Positions 17,085 to 26,247 of a DNA stretch of 64,000 nt are shown here, piece after piece. The stretch comes from Sphingobacterium detergens (GTDB taxonomy: Bacteria; Bacteroidota; Bacteroidia; Sphingobacteriales; Sphingobacteriaceae), in the NCBI RefSeq assembly GCF_003610355.1, contig NZ_RAPY01000007.1:1-64000 (forward strand), in the 5' to 3' direction. Both the position numbers and the translations under genes were made by a program. Each line of letters starts with the position of its first letter. Position 1 is the first letter of the stretch. Below the pieces are notes generated by a model, which was not told the DNA's origin, searched no databases, and worked only from the letters and a program-made list of their open reading frames with translations.

Positions 17085-17258
17085 TAAGGGAGATGAAAAA
17101 ATAAAAGCCGGTAAGGTTAGTAAATACTTACCACTTTAAATACACCGAATTTTAGAACCAAATATGATAGACCCCAACGTCTTAAAACTTGTAAGAAATT
17201 ACCTAACCAATTGTGAATCGAAATTTAAAGGCACGTCAAACCAAGATGTGCCTTTTTT
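17085..17258 (+). ncRNA. Candidate small RNA, about 170 nt
   Basis: Bounded by the consensus promoter at 17050-17079 and an intrinsic terminator (stem 17227-17234 with 17248-17255, then T-run). Inside is a hairpin GGTAAG/CTTACC (17110-17132), and GGTTAG (17115-17120) could pair instead with CTAACC further down, so two folds are possible. A 42-codon reading frame (17164-17292, starting MIDPNVLKLVRNYL) runs through the terminator, which argues against it being the product. Alternatively this is the leader of rbfA. I could not match it to 6S or another known RNA by eye. Confidence 0.4.
17227..17258 (+). terminator. Terminator of the candidate small RNA
   Basis: AAAGGCAC pairs with GTGCCTTT around a 13-nt loop and runs into six T residues. 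It lies about 105 nt upstream of rbfA. Confidence 0.7.
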
Positions 17259-17361
17259 CTTATTCATACCACTGGAGTTAGTCAACATGTAGCATATATT
17301 CTTGCCTAAAATACTTATCTTTGTGTATCATATTGAGAATATTCAACATAAAACGTATACG

Positions 17362-17736
17362 ATGGGAACAGAAAGCAAGAGACAGCAACGTTTTGCTGGG
17401 GTCATTCAACAGGATTTAGCAGCATTATTTCAACGCGATGGCAAGGCATGGGCTCCAGGGGCATTCATTACGGTTACACGTGTTCGAGTTACTCCTGATC
17501 TAGCTATCGCACGTGTTTATTTAAGCTTTCTAAACACAAAGACTGCACAGGAAGATATTAAAGCTATCCGTACCAAAACATCTGAGATACGCTATAAGTT
17601 GGGATCAAAAATTAAAAACCAGGTAAAAATTGTCCCTCAATTGGACTTTTTCCTTGATGACACCAATGAGTATGTGGAGCATATGGACAAATTATTTGAA
17701 GAAATAAGTAAAGAGCCACGCCAACCAGAAGAATAA
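17362..17736 (+). CDS. rbfA: Ribosome-binding factor A
   Basis: Small KH-like protein that binds the 30S subunit near 16S helix 1 during maturation. The 124-residue protein has the family pattern: N-terminal SKRQQRFAGVIQQDLAAL, ITVTRVRVTPDLAIARVYLSF in the middle, and VPQLDFFLDDTNEYVEHM near the end. The ATG at 17362 removes an upstream AT-rich extension. aat follows 30 nt later, so the two translation-related genes are probably cotranscribed. Confidence 0.9.
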   Translation: MGTESKRQQRFAGVIQQDLAALFQRDGKAWAPGAFITVTRVRVTPDLAIARVYLSFLNTKTAQEDIKAIRTKTSEIRYKLGSKIKNQVKIVPQLDFFLDDTNEYVEHMDKLFEEISKEPRQPEE

Positions 17737-17766
17737 TGTACCTTAAACTGGCTGATCTAAGAATCA

Positions 17767-18423
17767 ATGATATTTGAACTGGATAGCAAAAAGCTGGATT
17801 TTCCACATCCGAGCTACGCCGAAAAAGATGGTCTATTGGCCATCGGAGGTGACCTTTCGGCTGAACGGCTATTATTAGCTTATAGCAATGGTATTTTTCC
17901 TTGGTTTAGTGATGATAGCCCAATATTATGGTATGCACCTGATCCACGCTTCGTCATTTATCCATCCAAGATAAAGATCAGTAAAAGTATGGCTTCCTGT
18001 ATACGGAAGAATACATTTTCGATCTCCATAGACCAAAACTTCGATGAAGTCATCAAGTCCTGTTCTTCGATCAATAGAAAGGATCAAGATGGAACATGGA
18101 TCACAGAAGACATGATCAGGGCCTATACAGCCCTATATACCATGGGCTACGCCCATTCTGTTGAAGTGTCGCAAGAAGGCGTACTTGTAGGCGGGCTTTA
18201 TGGCGTTCTGATCAATGGTGTATTTTGTGGTGAAAGCATGTTTTCCAAAGTACCAAATGCATCCAAAGTGGCATTGATCTATCTCGCACAGGAAATAGAC
18301 CTACAATTGATTGACTGCCAATTCCATACAGCCCATTTGGAGAGCATGGGTGGTGAATACCTTCCCTTATCAGATTATTTAGCAATACTAACAAAAGACC
18401 TAAGATATGAACAGTCCCTATAG
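17767..18423 (+). CDS. aat: Leucyl/phenylalanyl-tRNA-protein transferase
   Basis: Adds Leu or Phe from aminoacyl-tRNA to proteins with N-terminal Arg or Lys, marking them for ClpS/ClpAP. The 218-residue protein shows the Aat hallmarks GLLAIGGDLSAERLLLAYSN, GIFPWFSDDSPILWYAPDPR, GGLYGV and FCGESMFS, then DCQFHTAHLESMGG. Its last 17 nt overlap the start of the class V aminotransferase gene in another frame, indicating translational coupling. Confidence 0.92.
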   Translation: MIFELDSKKLDFPHPSYAEKDGLLAIGGDLSAERLLLAYSNGIFPWFSDDSPILWYAPDPRFVIYPSKIKISKSMASCIRKNTFSISIDQNFDEVIKSCSSINRKDQDGTWITEDMIRAYTALYTMGYAHSVEVSQEGVLVGGLYGVLINGVFCGESMFSKVPNASKVALIYLAQEIDLQLIDCQFHTAHLESMGGEYLPLSDYLAILTKDLRYEQSL

Positions 18424-19495
18424 CAAACATTTCGATATCGACACAGCGATAACTTACTTGACTACACCTGGCTCAGGTCTACTTTCACGTGAAACAAAGC
18501 AATGGCGTGCGCAACGGGATCAAGAATTCCATGATTCAAACACAACACTTCGTGAACAACAGGGAGCTGCATTGGATTCCTGCCGAAATACACTCGGACA
18601 ATTCTTCAATTGTCCGGGAAACAACGTGTTTCTGTCAAGCTGCTTTTCTTTTGCATTCAACGCATTATTAGCGGGTCTACCTAAACATTATAAGGTCCTA
18701 CTTTTAAACAATGATTATCCGTCGGTAAATTTCCCGACAATAATCACGGGGTTTGAGCATAGCTTCGTCACTATGGACGAGCAGCTTGAGGCTAATATAT
18801 TGGATGCCATAGCTACTTTTAAACCAGATGTGCTTATTCTATCCATTGTTCAGTATATCTCTGGCTTAAAAATAGACCTCTCTTTTATACAGGAATTAAA
18901 ACATCAGCATCCTGAATTGCTAATTATTGGCGATGGCACACAATTTTTAGGAACCGATTTATTTGATTTTAATACGTCAGGCTTCGACGCCGTGTTAAGT
19001 AGCGGATATAAATGGCTTATGGCTGGATTCGGAAATGGTTTTATTCTGTTAAACGATCGGCTTAAAGAAATCCTCTATGCTGACGTACAGAAAAACTACA
19101 GTTATCTCAACAATCAATGGATGAATAAATCTGTCGTTCAACTTTGTTTTGAACCGGGGCATTTGGACACTTTAGCTCATGGAACCCTACAACGGTCTCT
19201 GATGCAGTTTCAACAATGGGGTTATGCTGAAACAGTTTCATACACACAAGATCTAGTGGCGCAAGCGCGAGTTGAACTGGCCAATAGAGGGCTACTCCTG
19301 GATAGCATTATCAATAGACGTCCACAAAGCAATATCTTCAATATACAGATTAACCCAAACAATTTTCAACTCCTGATGGATGAGGGTATAAAATGTTTTC
19401 CTCGCGGCACTGGTATCCGTGTTGGATTCCACCTCTACAATGACCATGCAGATCTTGAAAAACTATTACATATTATAGATACAAAAACAAATTAA
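18407..19495 (+). CDS. Class V aminotransferase / cysteine desulfurase-like protein
   Basis: A 362-residue PLP fold type I protein. Asp in LIIGDGTQFLG binds the PLP ring nitrogen and Lys202 in SSGYKWLMAGFGNGF is the Schiff-base lysine. The N-terminal half is close to the family that includes kynureninase and selenocysteine lyase-like enzymes. A loop cysteine of the kind used by IscS/SufS is not obvious, so desulfurase activity is doubtful. It starts inside the end of aat and is followed 2 nt later by a DUF2027-like gene. Substrate unknown. Confidence 0.75.
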   Translation: MNSPYSKHFDIDTAITYLTTPGSGLLSRETKQWRAQRDQEFHDSNTTLREQQGAALDSCRNTLGQFFNCPGNNVFLSSCFSFAFNALLAGLPKHYKVLLLNNDYPSVNFPTIITGFEHSFVTMDEQLEANILDAIATFKPDVLILSIVQYISGLKIDLSFIQELKHQHPELLIIGDGTQFLGTDLFDFNTSGFDAVLSSGYKWLMAGFGNGFILLNDRLKEILYADVQKNYSYLNNQWMNKSVVQLCFEPGHLDTLAHGTLQRSLMQFQQWGYAETVSYTQDLVAQARVELANRGLLLDSIINRRPQSNIFNIQINPNNFQLLMDEGIKCFPRGTGIRVGFHLYNDHADLEKLLHIIDTKTN

Positions 19496-19497
19496 AC

Positions 19498-20148
19498 ATG
19501 AAATTTAGAATAGGCGATTTAGTCAGGTTTGTGGATGAACCCATTGAAGGCCACATCACCTCCATGCAAGCCAACAATATTGTAGGAGTAACAGATGAAA
19601 CTGGGTTCGAAATTCCTGTTCCTATGGACAAGATAACCCTCGTTTTTGGAAATATGCGGCGAGCGGATGACGAGCTTGATCAGCATGCCACGCCATTGAC
19701 CCCAAACCGGTTTATAGAAAAAGGGATTTTACTGGCCATTTCCGGCGATCACAAAGATGGATTAGCCAAGTTACATATCATCAATGAGACAAGTTATGAA
19801 CTCCTTGTATCGGTTTCCGAAGCTACAGCAAATAAAGTGAAAGGACTTTTTAGCAATAAAATACCACCACATGATTCCATTCAGTTCTATACAGGAAACT
19901 TTGCCAATGTGGGAAAATGGCCGACATTCCGTTTTCAAATCATTAGACATAGCAGCAGTTTGCAGGAACTGACTAATCCGATCAATAAGGAACAGCGTGT
20001 CCGTCCAGTGGACCTGACCAATCCAAAGGTGCTTCATGAAATTCTGGATGCAAAAATCTGGTCTTATGAATTGGACAAAATCGAAGAGGATTTAGGACTA
20101 GATAAACTAAAGACGCATTTTATACCGCATCGTCCAAACAAAAAATAA
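19498..20148 (+). CDS. DUF2027-like protein lacking the Smr domain
   Basis: 216 residues. The N-terminus, FRIGDLVRFVDEPIEGHITSM and VGVTDETGFEIPVPMDKITLV, matches the DUF2027 beta domain known from Bacteroidota proteins that usually end in an Smr nuclease domain. Here the C-terminal part, up to HFIPHRPNKK, ends without the Smr motif (no [LI]DLH near an end helix and no HGxG), so the protein is either a shorter subfamily or has lost the nuclease. It probably is soluble. It is the last gene of the rbfA-aat run. Confidence 0.6.
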   Translation: MKFRIGDLVRFVDEPIEGHITSMQANNIVGVTDETGFEIPVPMDKITLVFGNMRRADDELDQHATPLTPNRFIEKGILLAISGDHKDGLAKLHIINETSYELLVSVSEATANKVKGLFSNKIPPHDSIQFYTGNFANVGKWPTFRFQIIRHSSSLQELTNPINKEQRVRPVDLTNPKVLHEILDAKIWSYELDKIEEDLGLDKLKTHFIPHRPNKK

Positions 20149-20177
20149 GCTAGATAAATTATCTAGCTTATTTTTTT
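20146..20177. terminator. Bidirectional terminator
   Basis: TAAGCTAGAT and ATCTAGCTTA form a perfect 10-bp stem around AAATT between convergent genes, followed by T-runs on both strands. Confidence 0.8.
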
Positions 20178-20183
20178 AATACC

Positions 20184-20582
20184 TTACTCATTTGTTGCCC
20201 CGATCTTCTTTGTACTCAACAACAGCAGCAGGATCCCAATTAAATAGACTATCCAGCCCCAACGCATATGGAGTGATTTGGAAAGCAGTTTGTCCGCAAA
20301 ACCCCAATCAAAATAGTTGTTGATTTTAAACCATACTGCAGAAACACTTAATAGATACCAACATGCTGCCAACCTGGTCATCCATTGATAGGCGCGTACT
20401 GCACGGACAAAAAATAACAATGCTGTTATTCCCAAAATCAGCATAGTGATAAAAAATAAATAGGCGTCCACCTGATAAAGGTTCCAGTTACCTTTTATAG
20501 GAACTTTTAAAAATGGAGTCATACTGGACAAAAAACAAATGATAAGTCCAACAATGGCAAAATACTTCCTAATGATGACCAT
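20184..20582 (-). CDS. Four-helix membrane protein, unknown
   Basis: 132 residues with four predicted membrane helices (about 7-26, 40-60, 67-85 and 107-126). No motif recognised. It is a single-gene unit convergent with the DUF2027-like gene and shares its terminator. Confidence 0.6.
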   Translation of the reverse strand: MVIIRKYFAIVGLIICFLSSMTPFLKVPIKGNWNLYQVDAYLFFITMLILGITALLFFVRAVRAYQWMTRLAACWYLLSVSAVWFKINNYFDWGFADKLLSKSLHMRWGWIVYLIGILLLLLSTKKIGATNE

Positions 20583-20798
20583 GGTTCAAATTACTTTAAA
20601 ATTGATACGAATATAAGTTGAATATTGCCACTTATATAACTTGTCTTCAATTTTCTGAAAAATTAATCTATTTTTAAAACGAAATTCTCGTACAGAATTC
20701 CGAACAAGGAGCAATACTTCAAAAGATAACAGTAAAGCGAACAATTGAAAGGAATTCGTACCTAAAAGTTTATTTTAAATTTAAGCCAGATATCGAAG

Positions 20799-21641
20799 AT
20801 GAAAAGAGCGTTTGAAGAAACTGCAACGGAGCAGGCACCGCAGCCAAAATCAAAGAAAAATAGATATATCATTATCGGAATTGTCTTGCTATTGGCCATA
20901 CTTGCCGGCGGAGGATATTATAATTTTGTCCTGCGGCAAGACCTTGATGCCATAGCTGTAGATACTGCAGCAACAGCCGTGGACGGATTTGAGAATGCAG
21001 ATCCAAAAGATCTCGAAGAAGCTGATGGCTGGAGCTCCATTGATGACTACGCCCATTGGAACAATGCCATCTTTACAATCCCTGAGTATGACAATATTCC
21101 ATTACGTTACCGCAGAGGTATTACAAAGATCTTTATGGGGAATAGCTACCTGGAACCTTCCGGAGATAAACCTATCTATAAATTTACGCGTATAAAGGAT
21201 CGTGCAAAGTCGGTATTCTGTTACGGTAATTTTACTGATCGTCATGACGCAGATAATTGGAACAAAGAAATGGCATTTCTTGTGGAAAAAAATGACTATC
21301 AAAGCAGTGCGATCTGGATTATATCAGCAAAAGGAGATATCTTATTCTGGAAAGAATATTCCAGTGAACTTCCCTTGATCAATAGTTTTAAAAAAGGGCA
21401 GAAGATTTTTATGGATGAGATGAAATTAGTGCCCGCTCCAGCCGATGGAATTATTGTTAAAAACAAAAGTTCTAAATATGCCTTAATTTACAATAAAGGA
21501 ACAAAAACTTTCGATACCTATTATCAGTATAGTGACAGTGAAATTAAAGAAGCAACCACTGCTGAAGAGGCCCCTTATATGGAGGAATTGGAAGACATAA
21601 CGATAGACTCAGCACAAACAAATACAGGTAATAGTGAATAG
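20799..21641 (+). CDS. Hypothetical protein with one N-terminal membrane anchor
   Basis: 280 residues: a charged 22-residue cytoplasmic head, a membrane helix (about 25-45, IIIGIVLLLAILAGGGYYNF), and a mainly polar domain outside. The outer part has the aromatic core DDYAHWNNAIFTIPEYDNIPL and FWKEYSSELPLINSFKKGQKIF. The C-terminal tail is acidic. I do not recognise the family. It precedes hemA by about 220 bp with its own AT-rich leader, so linkage to haem synthesis is not implied. Confidence 0.6.
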   Translation: MKRAFEETATEQAPQPKSKKNRYIIIGIVLLLAILAGGGYYNFVLRQDLDAIAVDTAATAVDGFENADPKDLEEADGWSSIDDYAHWNNAIFTIPEYDNIPLRYRRGITKIFMGNSYLEPSGDKPIYKFTRIKDRAKSVFCYGNFTDRHDADNWNKEMAFLVEKNDYQSSAIWIISAKGDILFWKEYSSELPLINSFKKGQKIFMDEMKLVPAPADGIIVKNKSSKYALIYNKGTKTFDTYYQYSDSEIKEATTAEEAPYMEELEDITIDSAQTNTGNSE

Positions 21642-21794
21642 TTTAATACCTTCGATAGACCGAAATTTTTATCACGCATCAACGTGATGAAAATCATCTA
21701 ATCGAAAAATAAAATATAACAAACTGAAATACAATACATTAACAATAAAAAACATCTATTTAAAATCTTTCTAAATTAATCCCTTTGACAGATT

Positions 21795-21829
21795 TTTGAC
21801 ACAAGCACAAAGCATTTAAGCTACATTTG
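21795..21829 (+). promoter_or_regulatory. hemA promoter
   Basis: TTTG (21795-21798) and TACATTTG (21822-21829) are 23 nt apart, at the long end of the accepted range. Transcription would begin near 21835, about 26 nt before the TTG start codon of hemA. Confidence 0.55.
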
Positions 21830-21860
21830 TACCGTTAAATATAAGCGAGGGATTAGAGCT

Positions 21861-23102
21861 TTGAAAAATCTTAAAGTATTAGCGTTTACTCATAAACATG
21901 TCGAATTAAAAGATCTAGGTAATCTAGTGATCTGCAATGAGGATTTAGAAAGTCGCCTCATTAGCTTAAAACACAGCCTAGATATTCCGGAGATCTTTTA
22001 CATTGGTACTTGTAACCGGGTAGAGTTTGTATTTTATGGAGCTCACGAATTGACCAATGAATTTATTGCGGAGTTTATGGGAAAATTGAACTTCTGTGTT
22101 CCGCAAGAGCGACTTCAATGTTATTTGGGTCAGGTCAACAAATATGAAGGAATGGATGCCTTACATCATTTACTTCGTATGTCCTGCTCGCTTGAAAGCT
22201 TGGTTGTTGGAGAAAAAGAAATCTTAGCGCAGGTACGTAGAGCTTATGACCGTTGTAGAGAAGCCGGTTTTACGGGTGATTTCCTTCGTCTAATGATGGA
22301 CAGATTGGTAAAGACAGCAAAAGAAGTTTATACCTATACTAAAATTTCCAGAAACCCAATTTCTGTTGTCTCCCTTGCCTACCGTAAACTACGTGAATTA
22401 AAGTTGGTTGAAAACCCGAGGATCGTCATTATCGGATCAGGGGAAACAAACCAAAACTTAGCGAAATATTTCCAAAAAAATCAAAAAGCCAAATTTGTCG
22501 TTTTTAACCGCACGCTTGAAAATGCAAAAGCATTAGCTGAGGAGTTAAACGCTGAGGCTTATCCGCTTGCTAGCATTGGCGAATACAAAGAAGGTTTTGA
22601 TATTCTGATTACATGTACCGGTGCACCAACATCAATTATTGATAATACGTTGTACCAATCACTATTAAATGGTGAAACCGACAAGAAAATTATCATTGAT
22701 TTAGCTGTTCCAAATGATATTGATACCGAAGTAATCAAAAATAACCCAATTCATTACATCGAAGTCAGCAGCCTGCAAGCTATTGCGGAGAAAAATATCC
22801 AAGAACGTTATAACGAATTGGACAGTGCAGAAAAAATCATTCAAGACAATATCCAGGAATTCTTACCACTGATCAAACAGCGTCGCGTAGAGGTCGCCAT
22901 GCGTGAAGTTCCTGAAAAGATTAAAGAAATCAAATCATTTGCTTTAAACGAGGTCTTTGCACAAGAAGTACAGGCATTGACACCTGAAGCAAGAGAAGTA
23001 TTGGAAAAAGTCATCAACTATATGGAAAAGAAATACATCAAAGTTCCAATGGTAATGGCGAAAGAGATTTTGGTTAAAACACCTGAGACCGAGAAAAACT
23101 AA
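21861..23102 (+). CDS. hemA: Glutamyl-tRNA reductase
   Basis: First committed enzyme of the C5 route to tetrapyrroles: reduces Glu-tRNA to glutamate-1-semialdehyde with NADPH. The 413-residue protein has the catalytic Cys51 in YIGTCNRVEF, the LESLVVGEKEILAQVRRAY signature, and the NADPH site IVIIGSGETNQNLAKYF. The start codon is TTG; no nearby upstream ATG is in frame and the family begins a few residues before LAFTHKHV. It heads the cluster hemA, hemCD, hemB, hemL. Confidence 0.93.
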   Translation: MKNLKVLAFTHKHVELKDLGNLVICNEDLESRLISLKHSLDIPEIFYIGTCNRVEFVFYGAHELTNEFIAEFMGKLNFCVPQERLQCYLGQVNKYEGMDALHHLLRMSCSLESLVVGEKEILAQVRRAYDRCREAGFTGDFLRLMMDRLVKTAKEVYTYTKISRNPISVVSLAYRKLRELKLVENPRIVIIGSGETNQNLAKYFQKNQKAKFVVFNRTLENAKALAEELNAEAYPLASIGEYKEGFDILITCTGAPTSIIDNTLYQSLLNGETDKKIIIDLAVPNDIDTEVIKNNPIHYIEVSSLQAIAEKNIQERYNELDSAEKIIQDNIQEFLPLIKQRRVEVAMREVPEKIKEIKSFALNEVFAQEVQALTPEAREVLEKVINYMEKKYIKVPMVMAKEILVKTPETEKN

Positions 23103-23346
23103 TTGCAATCATATCGTTGCAATCATTTCCTGACAAAATATACTTGCTACTTTCTTACATGCGACCAACACTGCTGTTCGTATGCCGTTTCCTTTTTGTC
23201 ATAACCCTACCGTTATTCTAATTTTCGGTTTATCAATCATTTCCTTTTAGATAATGACAGTAACGTGTCAACATATTCCACCTATTTATTTATTTTTGCT
23301 TCGATAAATGGTATTAAACACATTTTAATAGGTAAAGTAAAATAAC

Positions 23347-24933
23347 GTGAATAGAAAACTAATTATTGGCACCCGGGGAAGTGTTCTTGCAATGTGGCAG
23401 GCAAATTTTGTGAAAGACCGACTACAGGAAATCGGTATCGAAGCAGAGTTAAAAGTCATCAAAACTCAAGGTGATATTATTCAGCACCTCCGTCTGGATA
23501 AATTGGAAGGTAAAGGATTTTTCACCAAAGAACTTGAGGAGGAACTTTTGAATGGGACCATTGATTTAGCTGTACACTCACACAAAGATTTACCTACAAT
23601 CAATCCGCCGGGATTGATTATTGCGGCTGTTTCTGAACGGGAGGACCCTTCCGAATTATTGATTATCCACAAGGATTGTGTAGATATCAAGAAGCGTCTA
23701 TCTCTAAAACATAACGCAACTGTCGGGACATCTTCCAACCGTAGAAAAGCACAAATATCGGCTTTACGTCCAGACTTGGAATTCGACGATCTGAGAGGTA
23801 ACCTCCAAACGAGAATGCAGAAGCTGCGGGACGAGCAATACGATGCGATTGTACTGGCAAAAGCCGGTATCAGCCGTATCGAAATGGATATCACAGACTT
23901 TCATGTCGAAGAAATTCCACCGGTAGAAATTATCCCTGCTCCAGCACAAGGTGTCTTAGCTATTCAGATCCGTGAAGTCGATAAAGAACTCTTTGCTGCA
24001 TTGCAACCATTAAATAACAATGAGGTCGCTAAAACCATTGCAGTAGAACGATTGGTATTGAACAAATTTGACGCTGGATGTCATGCACCACTCGGATGTT
24101 ATTGCCGCAAAAGTGGTGATGAATATGAAGCTTGGGCTTCCATTGCCGATACAAGTGAAGACTTTCCTGACCGTGTATACTTGAGAGATACTGATCCAAC
24201 CCGATTGGCTGAACGTATTTTCAGCAAGTATGCAAAAGATCGTAAGTTGCCGCAATCTGTCTTTATTTCCAGGGAGGTAGACGAAAATTCCTACTTCGCT
24301 CGTGCAATGGCCAAACATAATATCACGATCGAAGGCCGTTCATTGATCAAAATATTTCCGATCATCAATAAGTTGGATCCTTTTATCTTAAAACATGTCG
24401 ATTGGATCATATTTTCAAGTAAGAACGGGATTGAGCATTTCTTCAATCTGGAGCCGCGGTTAAGTAAAAAGACCAAAATTGGCGTTATCGGCCGTGGTTC
24501 GGAAGAAATATTACGTAAGTACGATCGCGTAGCGGATTTTTCCGGTGACAGCGAGGGTATTAATATGGATGAAATCGCCAAGAAATTTGCCGAATTGGCA
24601 AATGGAGGAACGGTACTTATCCCGCGTGCAAAGGAATCGCTTGAGACTATTCAGAAAGCATTAAGTCCAGAAACTAAAATCATTAATATCCCAGTCTATG
24701 AGACTGTATTGGAAGAGGACGTCGATCCATCCAATGCAGAAGTACTGGTATTTACAAGCCCTAGTAATGTAGAAGCTTATTTTGCGGACAATCTTTTAGA
24801 ACCGGGACAAAAAGTCATCTGCATCGGTCGTTCGACCGGAGCCAAGTTTGATGAGATGAATGTTCCTTATACACTTCCCTATTCACCAGACGAGATCGGT
24901 CTCTCAGAGGCTGTTTTTGGCTTAGAATATTAA
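23347..24933 (+). CDS. hemCD: Fused porphobilinogen deaminase / uroporphyrinogen-III synthase
   Basis: One 528-residue protein with two consecutive haem enzymes. Residues about 1-300 are hydroxymethylbilane synthase: GTRGSVLAMWQANFVKDRL, the Asp-containing VHSHKDLPT, VGTSSNRRKAQ, and the dipyrromethane-binding Cys near 245 in GCHAPLG. Residues about 305-528 look like HemD: FISREVDENSYFARAM, DWIIFSSKNGIEHFF, VLIPRAKESLETIQ, VFTSPSNVEAYF and a final CIGRSTGAKF segment. The gene starts with GTG. Such fusions let hydroxymethylbilane pass directly to the cyclising enzyme, because it otherwise closes to the wrong isomer. hemE, often next in Bacteroidota clusters, is absent here. Confidence 0.9.
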   Translation: MNRKLIIGTRGSVLAMWQANFVKDRLQEIGIEAELKVIKTQGDIIQHLRLDKLEGKGFFTKELEEELLNGTIDLAVHSHKDLPTINPPGLIIAAVSEREDPSELLIIHKDCVDIKKRLSLKHNATVGTSSNRRKAQISALRPDLEFDDLRGNLQTRMQKLRDEQYDAIVLAKAGISRIEMDITDFHVEEIPPVEIIPAPAQGVLAIQIREVDKELFAALQPLNNNEVAKTIAVERLVLNKFDAGCHAPLGCYCRKSGDEYEAWASIADTSEDFPDRVYLRDTDPTRLAERIFSKYAKDRKLPQSVFISREVDENSYFARAMAKHNITIEGRSLIKIFPIINKLDPFILKHVDWIIFSSKNGIEHFFNLEPRLSKKTKIGVIGRGSEEILRKYDRVADFSGDSEGINMDEIAKKFAELANGGTVLIPRAKESLETIQKALSPETKIINIPVYETVLEEDVDPSNAEVLVFTSPSNVEAYFADNLLEPGQKVICIGRSTGAKFDEMNVPYTLPYSPDEIGLSEAVFGLEY

Positions 24934-24975
24934 ATAGTATTGCGCAATTAGTATTGAGTAGTTGGCAAACGCATT
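24931..24975. repeat. Dispersed repeat fragment between hemCD and hemB
   Basis: TAGTATTGCGCAATTAGTATTGAGTAG-type DNA starting at the hemCD stop, in the same strand sense as the AT-rich block found before topB, argC and the ECF sigma gene but without the mini-hairpin. Probably a partial copy. Confidence 0.4.
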
Positions 24976-25032
24976 TACTGCCTTTGCAATTGAACAACAC
25001 TGGATCACTAGATAATAAATAAATTAAATATA

Positions 25033-26001
25033 ATGTTACAACGTCCGAGAAGAAATCGTAAATCTGCCGTGATTCGCGACATGATTCAAGAGACACGTTT
25101 AGACGCGTCGAATTTGATTTTTCCACTTTTTATTGTAGATGGCCAAAATCAAAAAACCGAGGTTAAATCTATGCCGGGTATCTACCGCTATTCAATAGAT
25201 AATTTATTGAAAGAAGTGGAAAGCTGCCTCAAATTAGGCTTACGTTCATTTGACCTATTTCCCAATATCGAAGAATCATTGAAGGACAAATATGCGACGG
25301 AGAGTTACCGCGATGGAAGTTTGTATTTACGCGCCATTGCAGCGGTAAAGAAAAATTTCCCTGAAGCCTGTATTGTTACCGATGTAGCGATGGATCCTTA
25401 CAGCAGCGATGGTCATGATGGAATTGTCGAAAATGGCGAGATCCTAAACGACGAAACATTGGAAGTATTGGGCAAGATGGCACTCGCACATGCGCAGTCC
25501 GGTGCAGATATTATCGCACCATCAGATATGATGGACGGACGTATCGGGTATATTCGTGAGCTATTGGACCATAATGGTTTCACAAACGTGTCTCTAATGT
25601 CGTATACAGCGAAGTATGCATCAGCATATTATGGTCCTTTCAGAGATGCTTTGGGTTCTGCTCCTAAACACGGGGATAAGAAAACGTATCAGATGAACCC
25701 TGCAAATGCGAAGGAAGCACTTATCGAGGCCCAGTTAGACGCGCAAGAAGGTGCTGATTTTCTAATGGTTAAACCAGGGCTTCCATATTTAGATATTGTG
25801 AAGCTTCTCGCTGATAATTTTGATCTCCCAATCGCGGTGTATAATGTCAGTGGTGAATATGCTATGTTAAAAGCCGCCATTCAAAATGGTTGGCTGGATG
25901 AACGCGTGATCTTGGAAACGTTATTAAGTTTCAGACGTGCGGGCGCAACAGCAATTTTATCCTACCACGCCAAAGAAGTTCTGGAAAAAGGTTTTATTTA
26001 G
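25033..26001 (+). CDS. hemB: Delta-aminolevulinic acid dehydratase
   Basis: Condenses two 5-aminolevulinate molecules to porphobilinogen. The 322-residue protein has the two active-site lysines in SYTAKYASAYYG (Lys194) and FLMVKPGLPYLDI (Lys247), and the DVAMDPYSSDGHDG segment. The last lacks the three-cysteine zinc site of the animal and E. coli enzymes (Ala, Asp and Ser types instead), so this is the Mg-dependent type. Confidence 0.93.
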   Translation: MLQRPRRNRKSAVIRDMIQETRLDASNLIFPLFIVDGQNQKTEVKSMPGIYRYSIDNLLKEVESCLKLGLRSFDLFPNIEESLKDKYATESYRDGSLYLRAIAAVKKNFPEACIVTDVAMDPYSSDGHDGIVENGEILNDETLEVLGKMALAHAQSGADIIAPSDMMDGRIGYIRELLDHNGFTNVSLMSYTAKYASAYYGPFRDALGSAPKHGDKKTYQMNPANAKEALIEAQLDAQEGADFLMVKPGLPYLDIVKLLADNFDLPIAVYNVSGEYAMLKAAIQNGWLDERVILETLLSFRRAGATAILSYHAKEVLEKGFI

Positions 26002-26063
26002 GCAAATAAGATCAGGTTTTCGCGCTAAAAACAGCGAATTGCTCAAAGACAAAAGTAAATATT

Positions 26064-26096
26064 AAAAAGGCTCGAAATTAAGTTTTCGAACCTTTT
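26064..26096 (+). terminator. Terminator after hemB
   Basis: AAAAGGCTCGAAA pairs with TTTTCGAACCTTTT with one mismatch and continues into a T-run about 65 nt after the hemB stop. hemL then probably has its own promoter. Confidence 0.6.
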
Positions 26097-26247
26097 TTGG
26101 TCAAATAAACTCAACAAACAAGAAATACTATTGCGAAAAAAAGAGGATACCCCAACCTTTAAATAAGGAATATCACTGAATTCTTGATTCCTTACGTTTC
26201 CATGAGACTTATCTTGGCAAAAAAAGATAACTTCGCATTCAAATATA

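Noticed and set aside
17164..17292. 42-codon reading frame MIDPNVLKLVRNYL and on
   Set aside because: It runs through the intrinsic terminator at 17227-17258, so the full peptide is unlikely to be made from that transcript. Kept only as a remark under the small RNA.
20690..20761. Inverted GTACxGAATTCC ... GGAATTCGTAC arms upstream of the anchored protein gene
   Set aside because: Arms are 50 nt apart and based on a common hexamer; no promoter overlap that would support an operator.
23103..23346. Possible regulatory RNA between hemA and hemCD
   Set aside because: Only a short TGCAATCAT repeat is visible; no conserved riboswitch core was recognised.
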